A stretch of 64,000 bases of DNA from Argentina anserina (GCF_933775445.1 NC_065878.1:19604395-19668394), one strand, 5' to 3'. Shown: positions 45,966 to 58,196, counted from the first letter of the stretch. A program made the numbers and translations. Notes: generated from the letters alone by a model not told the origin.

Positions 45966-48436
45966 CTAGCTCAATCCCTTAACTTCAGTTGGCATGGCAA
46001 AACCTTGTCTAGGCATCTGAGTTGAAAGCATGTCTGTCATCATTCCCATTAGCCTGTTCTGCCCGTCCGCAAAGTGCATATGGCCATTCATCATATTCAT
46101 TTCATAATACCCCATTTGAGGAGTAGTAGGTGCCCCTTGTGAGAATCTCTGGCTTGCTGCATTCTCTGCTACTCTTGTTGTCTCACGGTTCTCAAGGCCA
46201 CTCTTAATCCATGCAATATTGTTCACATCTGTAACACAAGAGATGAATTCAGCGCTGGAGAAGGAGGGAGGCTCCTCATAGTCAATGAACTCAGGCCCCA
46301 ACAATGAGCTTTGAGAATGCCCCTGGCTTCTATCACAGCAACCGTGGCCACAATGCAGAGGAACAATAGGCTCATTGCAGTCACCTTCAAGCGAGTTGCA
46401 GAAGTCAAACTTTACATTAGATGTTTGGACCAAAGGGCCACCAATTGGGAGGACTGGCCTTGGAACAATTAAGTCATTCGATGGGCCATTTGAAGGGTTG
46501 TAAGAACTAAAGGCACTAAGTCGTGCCACTGGGCGACAGAGGGTGGACTCTTCTTTTAATTCGGCACCAAGAGTTGAATTATCTATCAGTTCTGTAACAC
46601 CAACACTGTCCTCTATCTGACATTTTCCATCTAACTGGTTAGAGCTGTTGTCTACTATCAAGACTTCTTCAGGAGTCCTGACTGAACTGATATTGCTAAT
46701 TGACACAGTTTCTTCAGAAGATGTCTTTGATCTCTCTATGCCGCTATCCTCTTTCATGTTTCTCGTTCGAGGGATATACTTCCTTCCACGCTTTAAAGTA
46801 GAATTCCAGTGATTTTTAATTGCGTTATCAGTTCTTCCAGGAAGGAGCTTTGCAATTATCGCCCATCTGTTCCCATGAGTGGCATGAGCTGCAACTATAA
46901 TACGATCTTCCTCATCTGCATCAAGTATAGATCCACTTACAAATCTGAATTAGCATATATGTATTATATGACGATTTGTAGAAATTCTCTCCTAACAATG
47001 CATTACCAAATTTATAGAAGTTCTTTCTTAATGATGGCAAAGAGAAATGATCCGTGAATTAAAATCACTTGCAACATTGAGGCAACTCAGAAGAGGAACA
47101 ACAGAAGTGGTGACAAGAAAAAGCTCAACCAGAAGCACAATCATTACGTGATACTGTCTTAATGACAATCCCGGACAACAACAAAAATCCACCTAAATTT
47201 TACCACTATAAAATTTCCGTGGAAATTGATAAATATAAATGTATATGAGAACTTCAAGAAGAAAACCAAAGTTACTCAACTTTGTTCCATCGGTAGTTTT
47301 ACACAATGATGACTTTCAGAACTTCCAACAACTATGAGAAACCAGGAACTCAGTTTAATCCATTCTTTCAGAAGTACAGAAAAAAAAATACTTATATCTA
47401 AATTAAATAAATGCAGAATCCACAGTTCCTCACATGCTTTCTATTTAACACTATAGATATTGCAAAGTTTAAGATTCTGGAAACAACATACCTGAGTATA
47501 GATGTCCATCTGAACTAAAAAAATACCACAAGTAAAAGCTTTCAAGTATCATTTCAGTCACTTCAAGTTTTACCAAAATTGCAATCATTCACATGCTACA
47601 TTCGACTTGCTCTATAGTTTTGAAGTCAATACCAAGTTTAGAACTTTCAAATAATGAATGCAGAACAATCATCTAGTCCCTCACCCTCTCACTGCTAATA
47701 ATATAGTTATAACATCTTTTGCTACTAATATAGTTAGTGTTCGACTAAAAACCAGTATTTCCAACACAAGTGATAAACTAACCAGCTCCAAGTCATTCCA
47801 TCAAATTTGCGAACTTCTTTCACAGAATGAGAGACAAATCAATGCAGATACAGAAGCAACTGTCACTATAGTTGAACATTGGCAACCAGGACAAAGCATT
47901 TAGATATGATGCCAACTGTAACAATCATTTGAAATCAGCACTAATCTCTCTAGAAACATTCATTACAACATTCCCAAATTCGAAAGTTACAAACTTTCTT
48001 CATAGAGTAAACACACAAGTAACTGCAACTCAAGTTGAAAATCACAAAGCACAACAAACAATTCAGTATTCACTTGATCAAATACAAAGACACAGTCTTT
48101 ACTCATTTAAAAAAACCCAAAATCCACAGAAAATCAAACATCAAAATGGCGGTTACCGGAGAAAGGTTTGCGCTTCACCCCGGGATTGAGCTGATTGCAC
48201 CACCGGAGCCGGCAAGACTTGCCGGACCTTCCCGGAATTCCTCTGGCGATGACGCTCCAGTTTCTGGCGCCAAACTGCGTGACCAGCCGAGTCAGCAACT
48301 CGTCCTCTTTCGGCGACCACGATCCCCTCACCTGCCCATGGGCGACCTCACCGCCGTCGTCGGCGAGTGGCGACGACTCGCCTGGGTTGGCGGGGCGGGT
48401 ATCGGGTAAGCAAGCGGCGTCGTTTGGAACTGTCAT
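45966..48436 (-). CDS. R2R3-MYB transcription factor (MYB1/MYB25/MYB109-like)
   Basis: Exon 1 is 48436-48157 and exon 2 is 46915-45966, joined in phase 1 (donor ctccg|GTAACC, acceptor gatgcag|ATGAGG), giving 409 residues. Repeat R2 (about residues 37-88) contains [15 protein letters not shown] and [17 protein letters not shown]. Repeat R3 contains [35 protein letters not shown] and STLKR. The DNA-contact helices are intact. The rest is long, acidic and Ser/Asn-rich, as expected for a regulatory tail. The intron falls at the start of R3, the position used in the MYB25/MYB109 group, and [19 protein letters not shown] fits that group and subgroup 22; the exact subgroup is uncertain. A LINE tail lies about 300 bp upstream of the start. 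Confidence 0.92.
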
Positions 48437-48738
48437 TGTTTTTGAGGTTGTTGGGTTGGTTTGTGTGTTTCGGGGGGTTTTGTCTTTTTGAAGTAGCTAA
48501 CAAACCAAACCGCACACACAAAACCTGCCCTGTTTTAACTTAAAACTGCAAATGGGAAACCCATTCAGGTGGTTACTGCGTTTTTTCTTGGCTGCTGTTT
48601 CGGATTCCGGTTTTCTAATCGCCGTTTTGTTTGTAAAATGACCGACGTATCCCGTGATCCTTGGACATGCGGAACGTCGCCGTCTGGTTGTGGATCCCGG
48701 TACTTATCTTCCGGGTTTGGGCCTTTTGATTTGGGTGT

Positions 48739-49075
48739 TTTTTTTTTAAGAATGACATGTGAAGTTACTCTCGGATCTTGATTAATAAAATTAACGAATA
48801 CAAAGAATGATGTTAAGCCTAAATCTCTGATTACAAAAGCCTAAAATAATATCAGACATGTCTACAAACTTGTACTCAACTAGGCATCAACTAGCAAAGA
48901 GTACACTAACCGCTACTCTATTTTTCTTTAAAATAGTGGTGACATACCAAAAATATAACTCGACTACTGCGAATAATAATGTCTAATAACACAACTTTCC
49001 CACTATGTTGCCGTTGGAAAACAACGACACTCAACTTCACCCTACCACTAGGCGGTAATGACCATTTAACAAAAT
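48739..49075 (-). mobile_element. LINE tail, copy 2, upstream of the MYB gene
   Basis: Inverted copy of 8432-8742. On - it reads through KWSLPPSGRVKLSVVVF and VCHHYFKEK (RNase H-like C-terminus of a LINE), then the common 3' part, and ends in an A-run (T's at 48741-48749 on +). Confidence 0.7.
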
Positions 49076-49567
49076 AAGGAACTCGCCGCCTATTTAAAAC
49101 AGACAAGGCACAAAAAGTACACTCACAGACACGAAACTCGACTAATCCTACACAACTATGATATGAACTTATTAACAAAACAATAAAACACAAACAATTA
49201 TTCATTTAAGTTACATATTTCTTCGTTTGATTGACTTTAACACATGTGAATTATCTCTACTACTATAATTAGAAGCCCATATTTGATATCAATAGCTTCA
49301 CCAATTATTCGAACTTCCGATATTTTCTCATGGTAGTGATAAAGTGAAAATGAAAATAGAAGATATGGATAAAGGTATAGGAAAGGTTAATATTGTAATA
49401 TACCAAGAAAAATGAAGGAAAATATATACATAAGACGTATTTCTTTGCGGCTGAGTGAAAAACAAAGGAAAAGAAAAGAATAACCGTAGTTGGAAGACGA
49501 GGGCAATGACATGTGCACGATCACCACACAAACGGAGTTTTTGGATGACGTCGGAGTTGACCGAATT
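49076..49567. other. Intergenic, no gene seen
   Basis: May include more upstream LINE sequence up to about 49100; the remainder is unassigned. Confidence 0.3.
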
Positions 49568-49983
49568 ATGGCTGTATCTCCACGACTACACCCGTCCCGT
49601 CCCGCTTCAAATTTACAGTTCATACAAAAGTATGAAACAAACACATAAAGAAAAGTATTATTGACTCGAACAACTTTGCAGATTATTGAAATTTCAATTT
49701 CCATGTAGTTTGTTGTTCGAGTTTCATCGATGTTTCATATATGTAAATTATTATGAGGTAAATTTTCGAGTTTGTTGTTCAATTAAGCAAACATAGGAAG
49801 ATATATAACCAACGTCTTTCCACAAAGAGGTAATCAAAATCTTTTCTCTTTGAAGACTTCACAATTCTGGGCGAGTTTTTGGTCATTTAATTTAATGATG
49901 GATGATCTATATTCTCTATTGAATGATTTGAAGTTGCTGATTTTTTTTATCTCACTAAAGTGTTGGTTCTTTTTTAATTACAA
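49568..49983 (+). repeat. Dispersed 410-bp repeat, copy 2
   Basis: Direct copy of 42699-43107, about 6.9 kb away. Confidence 0.85.
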
Positions 49984-50073
49984 TGTGGTGTATGCCAAGA
50001 GGAAGATAAAATCACATTAACATATCTAATAAATATTATTCACACGTGCGAGCGTGTCTTTTCACATGTGCCT

Positions 50074-50115
50074 CGCGCGTTTCCGCATGTGCATCGCGCG
50101 TGCAGGAAAACTAGT
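50074..50115 (+). mobile_element. Possible Helitron 3' end
   Basis: A GC-rich hairpin (CGCGCG at 50074-50079 and 50095-50100, 15-nt loop) lies 10 nt before CTAG followed by T (50111-50115), the arrangement of a Helitron 3' terminus. No matching 5' TC end was fixed. Confidence 0.35.
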
Positions 50116-51334
50116 GTATTCAAGTTGAAACAAGGAGGCACTAGGCAAATAGTCCTACTTGTTTAACTTGCTAGGTAGTGCGGCATTATGTCTGTGTCAC
50201 AATTGCGTGATTGACTAATCGATGCTCGTCAATGATTTTACTCTAGAAAACACAATGTTTCCTTGTTTCAATTGTTTGCCGTGGTTACCAATGGTCAGTT
50301 CATAATGCCAATTAAGCTGCGTCTGCAAACATGCACAGGGATAGTCTAGTTGTGTTCTTAAGATGTTATATATACTTTGCTGGGTTTCTAGATGATCAAG
50401 ACTTGTGGCGAGACGTTGTATTCTCGTCGAGATATATAGTTTTCAGTGTGGCTAGACTCAAGTTTTGAATTAGTGGCGTGTTTTAGTTGCAGCAGCAGTT
50501 ATATAGTCTTCATTTCTCTTGTCATGACAGTCGATATTGAAAGGAACGAAAGCTATGAAGTTCTGTTTCTAGCTAGACGTGAATATGTGATATCCTACAA
50601 TTATCCGGTCTAAAAGTCTTACCTCGTGTGAACACCCAGACTCGATTTCTCAGCATGTGTCTTTGTTATGCACATTCTGCATGGATTAGCAATAGTAAGG
50701 AAAGTTCTTTTAATTATTGAAGCTTCGACCCCAAAGTGAAAATAAAAACATAGAAAACTTCTAGATGGCTCCAACACATATGCCTTGGACATAATTAGTT
50801 TGTTTGGCCAGTGACTTCAATATTGAGATTTCAGATCAAACAAACAAAACAAAGCCTGATTAGTTATTGTTATCCACTTATCCTATTCAGGAACTAACAT
50901 TTTCATGAAATATTTTTTGTAAGATTTCATGGCCTATTAGGTCATGCCATACAAATTATATGTTACACCGCGAACGGTCAATAGTTTATTGTAGGGATGG
51001 ATTGATGATAAAACTTAATAAAAGTAATGGTTCTCACATTTCATGATGTGAACCCCGTTGTATTCCTTGTTTATGTTCATACAATTTACAATTATATCTA
51101 TCAACAGCTTGATACACGCTCAAGTTACCTCAAATAGTTTCTCAAAAGTGATAAGTAGACAAACAAAAATAATATTATCCAAATTAGACAAACACAAATC
51201 AGCGGACTTGTCTATCTCTCAATATGAGAGCTGAATTCGAACCAACACTAATATATTGTTTTATGTTCCGAAATAGTACGTGGACTTGTCTTCCTTATCC
51301 AAAAACAAATTTCTAATATACAATCTCTTATCCA
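50116..51334. other. Intergenic, no gene seen
   Basis: 1.2 kb of AT-rich DNA with no supported feature. Confidence 0.3.
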
Positions 51335-52830
51335 AATTTCAAAATCTCTATAATATTTTCGATATATCCTTTGATATTTTTAACGATATATCTTAAGAGT
51401 AAATATATTTTTCCCGTATTTGCGATATTTCTCCGATAATATAAAATATCTCCGATATTTCTCCAATATTTACATTATATCCGATATATCTTCGATATTT
51501 TAGAGAAATATCTGAAAATTTTCACTTAAAAAATTATCTCAACTTGAGGATGTCTTAAACTCTCAGAAATGAGTTTTTGATTAATTAATCACTTCGAGCC
51601 TCGAGGGATATAAAAAAGAAGACTAGAAGAGTAGTTCCTCAATCGGATATTTTTTAAGTTTTCATAAAAGATGTCTGAATGAGGAGTGAAATTTCAAGTC
51701 TCAACTCTTAAGAGTTAAGCCATATCGGTGACAAGTGTTCTCCTTGACCTTGACAGAGTCCAAAATAAAGGAGCACAAAGTAGTCTCATAAAGGTCATAA
51801 GAGGATATCTAGAATTTCAGATGAAGAGTGAGTTTTCGAGTAATTTCAGTAACAAGTGTTCTCCTCGAGGAATATATAAAGAGTAGCAGTCTGTCTCCTT
51901 GACGTCCCTTCAAAGGATATCTACAGAAAGGATTGTTCTCCTTGAGTACTATTGAGGAAAGTAAGAAAAGATAAATCACATTATAGTGTTTGTCTCCTTA
52001 AAGTCCCCTCGTATAGATTGCTATAAACTCGTGAACCCATCATGAAATGATGGCATTACTGAAATATGTCATGCACAAAAGTTATGGATGTGAATCAAAC
52101 ATGATGTGAATCCAATATGGTGGTGGTGGTGGTGATGGTAGTGGTGAAAGTCGACAAGGTGGTGGAGATACAAGGTTTGAATATTGACAATTTTATGTAT
52201 TTGGAGGATTTGATCAGTTTACTTGTGAAAGTAATTTTAATCATGCTACCCAAAATGAGGATCATGGATCTAGAGCAAGTGGTCATGGTGCGCAACATCA
52301 GAATAGGTGCGAGAGGAGGATAAGAGGAGTCATTGATGATCAAAGTATTACATCTAATATTACTTCAGTTGCGTTAAATTTTGATTCTATTAGTTTAGGC
52401 ACATAGCACATTGGGATGTCAAACGAATCACATGAAGTCAACTATCAATCTGGTTATCTTATTTACAATTATGATAAGTTTGTCAATCATCGAGTTGGAT
52501 TCATTCTTACTATTTCATTCTTGGAGAAACTGTTGGCATCTCAAAAAAGATATATGACTATCATGTTAACCATTACAATTCATACTATATGGCTCATATG
52601 TCTTGGGTAGAGTATTGTAGTTTTGTTGACCAACATTCATCTTTTCCAACACCTAAAGTCTCTTTCTGGTACTAAATAAAATTAATAATTGTATCTGTTT
52701 GTATGTAATTCAATAATAAATGAATAAAAAATCAGAATATAAACGATATTTTTTCCCAATATCTCCGATATCTCTCTTTTAAAAAAATAATATATCTACC
52801 GATATCAATATTTTGAACCTTACTCTTAGG
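51335..52830. mobile_element. Repeat element with ATATCG-rich ends, copy 2, with transposase-like remnant
   Basis: 51335-52085 is the inverted homologue of 23660-24480. On + the part 52095-52690 gives disjointed readings such as FDQFTCESNFNHATQNEDHG, ALNFDSISLGT and MAHMSWVEYC, which look like the low-complexity Tyr/Ser/Gly-rich C-terminus of a hAT-like transposase, but this is weak. Both ends carry gatatatcg/ccgatatc words and caaaat/ttttga at the outer edge. Confidence 0.5.
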
Positions 52831-53353
52831 CTTGTTTTGAACTAATTATTGCACCAAGTCAGCAAGACTTCCTTTCTAGAAAATATTTTACGTCTAGCCT
52901 AGATTCTCTTAAATCGATCAGCGCGTAGCCATCAAGTGTATAAAAAAGAATGACATTAGTCTTGGACCATTTCAATTATTAGATGAGTACATACATAATA
53001 TTAAGGTAATTAAAGATAGAAGTTAGTAAATGTGCTTAATCTTGTTTGCTTGTACATCTTTCCTTTGTCCTCTGGCTGAACTTTAACATTCTCTTTCTAG
53101 ATATCCATAGTTTTACCTATTCTCCAAGCAAGTTAAACACATCATAATTCATGTGAGTTGCGACTTCTCTCATTTTTGTTTATTTCAAATCTCTAATTTG
53201 ACTATTCTTGGTTATTTGATCAGAATTCTATTGTTCTCAGCAGGCCTTTCATTAATATATAGCCAATAATCCCAATATAGGTATACAAGGAGGATATTCT
53301 TTCATTAATCATATCAAAGAGATTTTCATACCCTGAAATTCAGTTTGGACATT
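52831..53353. promoter_or_regulatory. Upstream region of the ZCF37-like gene
   Basis: No gene seen; presumed promoter and 5' UTR. A TATA-like attaatatatag lies at about 53251-53262. Confidence 0.35.
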
Positions 53354-54115
53354 ATGTTTACCCCTTTCAGCTGCGGCAATTTTAGTCAGGTAGATGATCA
53401 TGATGAACCTGTTTCTGCTGGTCCATATTCGACCCCGAAAAAATCAAGAACGAGAAGAAGCACCAGTTTATTGCATAGAAGCAATAGCAGGGACAACAAG
53501 AACCCCTATGCAAATGTTGGCCGTGAGAAGTTTGCCGCGGTTATGGCCGAGCTTGAAGAGAAAAGGCAGCAGATCTATGCACAAACAGGTTCCCAAGATG
53601 AAACCTTGGTCCATTTCGTGTACAAGAAACCAGATGACAGTGTTCCTGTGCCTATTGTGGTTATCCTGAAGGACAAGAAGGATGACAAAACCAATAGCGG
53701 TGGTTGTAGTCCTCATCGAGATGAAAAGCATGTTGTAAGTACCACTCATACTACAGAAACTGCCTTAGGTAATAAGTTCAAGACCATTCAAGAAGTCAAG
53801 AAACCCGTGACGGCTTCTGATAAATTAACTAAGAAAAGGGTGTACAAGAAGTGCTCGGACATGTGGATGATGCCTAGTTTTTATCTTCCGGTAGCTGTGA
53901 TCTTCATTCTGTTTTTTTTGGCCGTGTTTGGGAGATCTATTGCGATCTTGTGCACCTCTCTTGGGTGGTACGCAGTTCCAACGTTGAAAGAATACCAGAG
54001 CTCAAGTACTAGTCCAAGATCAAGAACAACAAAGAAGAAACACGAAGTTAGAAGATTGAGTAGTGACAAGAAGATGGTACCTGATCAGGGATTGTTATCT
54101 CTTCCGAGAAAATAA
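53354..54115 (+). CDS. ZCF37-like plant protein with one membrane span
   Basis: A single exon gives 253 residues from the ATG at 53354 (MFTPFSCGNFSQVDD). The conserved block NPYANVGREKFAAVMAELEE with KRQQIYAQTGSQDETLVHFV, then VPIVVILKDKK, is that of the ZCF37-like family known in Arabidopsis. A hydrophobic segment at about residues 176-200 (FYLPVAVIFILFFLAVFGRS) predicts a membrane anchor, followed by a short Trp-Tyr motif and a basic Ser-rich tail. Family function is not established. An in-frame upstream TTG at 53345 is not used as start. Confidence 0.75.
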   Translation: MFTPFSCGNFSQVDDHDEPVSAGPYSTPKKSRTRRSTSLLHRSNSRDNKNPYANVGREKFAAVMAELEEKRQQIYAQTGSQDETLVHFVYKKPDDSVPVPIVVILKDKKDDKTNSGGCSPHRDEKHVVSTTHTTETALGNKFKTIQEVKKPVTASDKLTKKRVYKKCSDMWMMPSFYLPVAVIFILFFLAVFGRSIAILCTSLGWYAVPTLKEYQSSSTSPRSRTTKKKHEVRRLSSDKKMVPDQGLLSLPRK

Positions 54116-54409
54116 CATGATGCTGGGTCAGCAGAGAGGCTGGTGATCATTATTGACTTTGAGGTTTCTTGATATTGCCAGGTTTGTAGTTTGAACTAGC
54201 TAGCTAGTTTGCTTAGGATTTTAAATATTTGTTTGATTCGTTTTGGAAATGTAAATCACATACATTGATACATATATGATAGGATCTAGGTGTAAATGAT
54301 CAATTGAAGGTATTTAGATGGTAATTTGAGAGTACCGGATGTTAAATTTTTAGCACCAAAAAAGTTTCCATTTGAACTTCTCATTATGAGAGGTATAAAA
54401 AAAGAAAAG
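54116..54409. other. 3' flank of the ZCF37-like gene
   Basis: 3' UTR-like sequence running up to the tRNA gene; nothing else seen. Confidence 0.35.
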
Positions 54410-54482
54410 TTCCGTTGCCGGGACTTGAACCCGGGTCTCTCGGGTGAGAGCCGAGTATCCTGACCAACTAGACTACAACGGA
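54410..54482 (-). tRNA. tRNA-Glu (anticodon CUC)
   Basis: On - the 73-nt sequence starts TCCGTTG and ends CAACGGA plus discriminator A. The acceptor stem is fully paired, the anticodon stem CTCGG/CCGAG closes a loop with CTC, and the T arm contains GGTTCAAGTCC. No intron. Confidence 0.95.
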
Positions 54483-54964
54483 GCTTGTATGACACTACAA
54501 CGAATATCCATTTGTTTAAATGGAGTTTAGGGAACAGGATCCCTCTTACATGGTGAAACTAAACTCATCTTTATTAATCTTAATTTCTATTAATTAAGGC
54601 AATTCATGTATGAAACTGTCAAACTAGGAAATATTATAATTAAATTTTATGGATTAAAACTCTAAAATTATAAAATACATTAGACAATAATTAAAATTGT
54701 AAATTAAAAAAAATAAAATATTCAAAAAGAAAAAGAAATTAGATAAATTCATCCCACTTACCCACTATTTATAATCACAACCCCTCTATTATTTTTCTTC
54801 TTTTATTAATTTATTTAAAAATAAATTAACACGCACATCGATGCTAGTATTTTTCTCATAAAATATACAAATTTAGGATTTTACCAAAGCATATGTTCCA
54901 CACAACATACAATGTATAATGGACAACTGTTGACACCAAAACAAATTCATATCACATTGGTCTA
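54483..54964. other. Intergenic, no gene seen
   Basis: AT-rich, ends in the target site GTCTA (54960-54964) of the following LTR. Confidence 0.35.
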
Positions 54965-55490
54965 TGTCACAATTCCGAAATTTCGAGCATGAAACTCGAA
55001 TTCGAAGCCATGAAAAACTCTAAAACAATCTCAATAAATCGAAATCATTTTAATGTCACAGTGGATCATTACTGAGTTCATGGTACAACTCAGTTAAATT
55101 GATTATTACAAACCAAATTTATAATTCAAGCATTATATCAAATGGAAATGTAAAAATCATCTCAATCCTCACCACAAATAAAATAAACAACTTCAAAGTC
55201 TTCAGAGTTGTCCGTCGATTCCGCTAATCCACACCTGCGGTACTATCCCCTACACCATCGAATAGGTGCACCGGGATTGTAAACACAAACCCGGTAAGCT
55301 TTGCAGCTCGTATGAGTAAAACAACAATATAACTCGCATATAAATACATAAGAAAACACATAAAACATTAATCATAAATGCACTCATGAGTCATTGGACA
55401 ATCCATCTGGTTGTCCAATAATATCTGAAAATATATGTGCTCATGAGAAATCCGGCAACCCCTCTGTTTACCCAAATACATTTATAATAC

Positions 55491-55632
55491 GGGTACTCAT
55501 GAGCGCTGGTACACCTCTGTTACCCCTCATGTTAGTACGCCGCCCGACATTGGGCAACCACTTGCCACCCAATATCCAAAATATGGGTACTCATAAGCGC
55601 TGGTACACCTCTGTTACCCCTCATGTTAGTAC
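55491..55632. repeat. 48-bp direct repeat inside the solo LTR
   Basis: gggtactcat(g/a)agcgctggtacacc..gttagtac occurs at 55491-55538 and 55585-55632, 94 bp apart, with a single difference. Confidence 0.9.
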
Positions 55633-57023
55633 CCGGCAGACAGACTAGAGCTCTAACTGTATCGTAACTGTTGTCCGGCCAAGGCTAGGTTCCGACATGC
55701 CAACACGTCCGAAGACAGGTCCACATACCACAAAACGTTTTAACATAACTCAAAGTAAAACCACGTACAAACAACCATCACATGATATTGTACAAATCAA
55801 AGTGACATGCTCAAATAAATAAATATCAACGCTATAATGAACTTATTCGCAAACGGAAATTATGACAGTATATAGTATAGCAAACCATATATATGTACCT
55901 ATTTTACCAATTATACACATACACAATCCACTATATCATATACATATCATGGTTTATTCTATTTAATTAAGCGTAATTATGAATCTCCGTAAGGGTAGAT
56001 TCGTCACTGTGAGATTTTACTCACTTTATATTCCTGAGCGTAATTTTCACAATTCCGAACTCGAATCCTTTACTTGTTGTGTCGATCACCTATAATAGAT
56101 AAGAAGTGAATTTAGAAGCGTTACGTAAAACCTTAAATGCCGAAATAGTAATAATGTTTTACTGTTCAGCAATTTCTGGTTTTTACAAAATTATTGTTCA
56201 CGTAATTACTATTCACATATTACTGTATAAATACATATTAATTATGTATTCATGTATGAGTACATACTATTTACATATTTTATGTACGAGTACATACTAT
56301 TTACGTATTCGTGTACATCCATGTACTATTTCATTGTAAATACTGTCTCAGTAAATAATAATTACTGATTTACCTTTCAAAATTACTTTTACAATTACTG
56401 TATGTAAATTATATTTACATTTACTATACGTAATTTACTTTTTACATTTACTGTACGTAAAATAATTTTACATTCACCGTATGTAAAATAATTTTACAAC
56501 AAATTAGTATTCACGCGCTGCCGCACGTGGCGGCGCGTGGGGTACACGCGCCACCTCCGGCGGCCACACGTGGCGCTCATGCGCCTCCCCACAGTGGCAG
56601 CGCGTGGCTTGCTTACCGCCGCTCAAAACCTCTCATTTCCTTCCCTTCTTGCTCTCCACGGCTTAAGGCCGCCTCTTACCCTCCTCACGCGCCGCCTAAG
56701 GCGGCAGTATTCTCTCCTCCTCTGATCCTCCACCAAATCGCCACAAAATCAACAACAATTCATCACAAACAATCAAATAGACTAACCTTACCTAATTCAA
56801 ACCGTGGAACTACCGGGGAGTCACCGGAGGTGAGGAGTTGGACGGTGTCGAGTTGCAGATCAACGGAGGAGCTTCGGCGTTGCGAACAGCAGCGAGGGAG
56901 GACACGTCCTGCTCGGGGTTTGTCGCGGAGGACCGTGCGAAGCTCTTGAGACCGGCGGTGAGAGCCACGGCGGCCCAGGGGAGGAGATCGCCGGCGAGGA
57001 GTTTCTGAGGGAGAGATAGAGGT

Positions 57024-57025
<2 letters not shown>

Positions 57026-57098
<73 letters not shown>
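57026..57098. repeat. (GA)n microsatellite
   Basis: About 36 uninterrupted GA units inside the solo LTR. Confidence 0.97.
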
Positions 57099-57101
<3 letters not shown>

Positions 57102-57480
57102 GGTGAGAGGGGTTTCCGAAAATGGAAACCCTAATCTCTAAAATTCCCTTTTTCTACCCACTTCCAAAATCGGAAACTAACTTCCGTCGTTAATAACTTT
57201 CATGCACGACGTCCGATTAGGACGCGTGACGTGCCCACGAACTCGTAGACGAGACCTACAACTTTCGTGAAGGAAGTTTTCAGAAATGAGTGACGGAGTA
57301 AAAGTCTACTCCCGCGTCACGAAAACGTAACGTTTTTCTGATTTAGATTTCCGAAGACGGTTTTGTTTTCGATTTCGACAATGTTGTGAAGCTAACAAAC
57401 ACGTTTTATTAAATTAACGAAGTTAATAATTTCTACGAACTCACATAATTGATCCCGAAAAATCGGGTCATTACAGTCTA

Positions 57481-58196
57481 TGTGCTGACTTGCCTTGTGA
57501 TCAACTATTATAATGAGTATGAGTCCTTGTAGTTTGACATCTCTACTGGAAGAATGATCAACTAGAGCTCTTGTCCACATCCAAATTTGAATCATCAATT
57601 ATATATGGAAGATTATGGAACGTGGAACATGCATGTACCATTTGAATTTCAAATTCAATGAAGTTGGTTGTGCTACAAATAAGGTCCGGAAGTAAATAGA
57701 TCAACTTAATTGGTTAGAGCATTCAAACTTGAAATCAAGGGAATGGATACTTCTCACGTCCTATACAAAGGGAAGACCATATATAAAATCAAAGCCTCAA
57801 AAGCTTTGAACGTGGGAGATAGAATCGATCAGTTGGTTGCAGCTATAACATTTTCAAGTCAAATTGATAAAAGATCAGAATCTCAATCAGTTCAAATTCA
57901 AATGGCCATCACAATCAGGCTAATCCATTGTTGTCTATAAAAAGGCACACCCTCTACACAAATGAGGAGGAGGCGAAAAGAAAAAAGAAGAGAGAGAGAG
58001 AACGTCAGAGAAAATAGAAAAAGCAAGGGCAGCAGGAAAAGGAGAAATATTTTCGATGATATTTTGTTTGGTCAAAAAGTCGTTACAAAAACATTTCTGA
58101 TTAGCTTCTGTTTTGTCAGATAGTCGTCGAAAAATTGCATAGTTATTTCTTGTATGAATACATTAAAAAATGATCGAAAAATAGACACATGACATA
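57481..58196. other. Intergenic, no gene seen
   Basis: Includes a 76-codon open frame (57710-57940) without recognisable family and a purine-rich stretch at 57964-58050. Confidence 0.3.

Larger units (their letters stand above)
54965..57475 (-). mobile_element. Solo LTR of 2.5 kb (large Ty3/gypsy-type family)
   Basis: The segment runs from TGTCACAATTCC to GGGTCATTACA (on -: TGTAATGACCCG...GGAATTGTGACA) and is flanked by GTCTA at 54960-54964 and 57476-57480. There is no primer site, second LTR or pol gene. The start TGTAATGACCCGATTTTTCG on - is common for long plant LTRs, so - is the likely sense. Inside lie a GC-rich part (56510-57000, no real gene despite open frames), a (GA)n microsatellite and a duplicated 48-bp unit. 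Confidence 0.8.

Noticed and set aside
52095..52343. Thr/Ile-rich and Val-rich open frames on both strands
   Set aside because: They reflect a simple GGT/GTG-repeat stretch in a decayed transposon, not a protein.
56527..56949. 140-codon open frame rich in Ala, Pro, Arg and His
   Set aside because: Compositionally driven by GC-rich DNA inside the solo LTR; overlapping frames are open too and no domain is seen.
57710..57940. 76-codon open frame after the solo LTR
   Set aside because: No family resemblance, ends in AT-rich sequence, no supporting splice or promoter signal.
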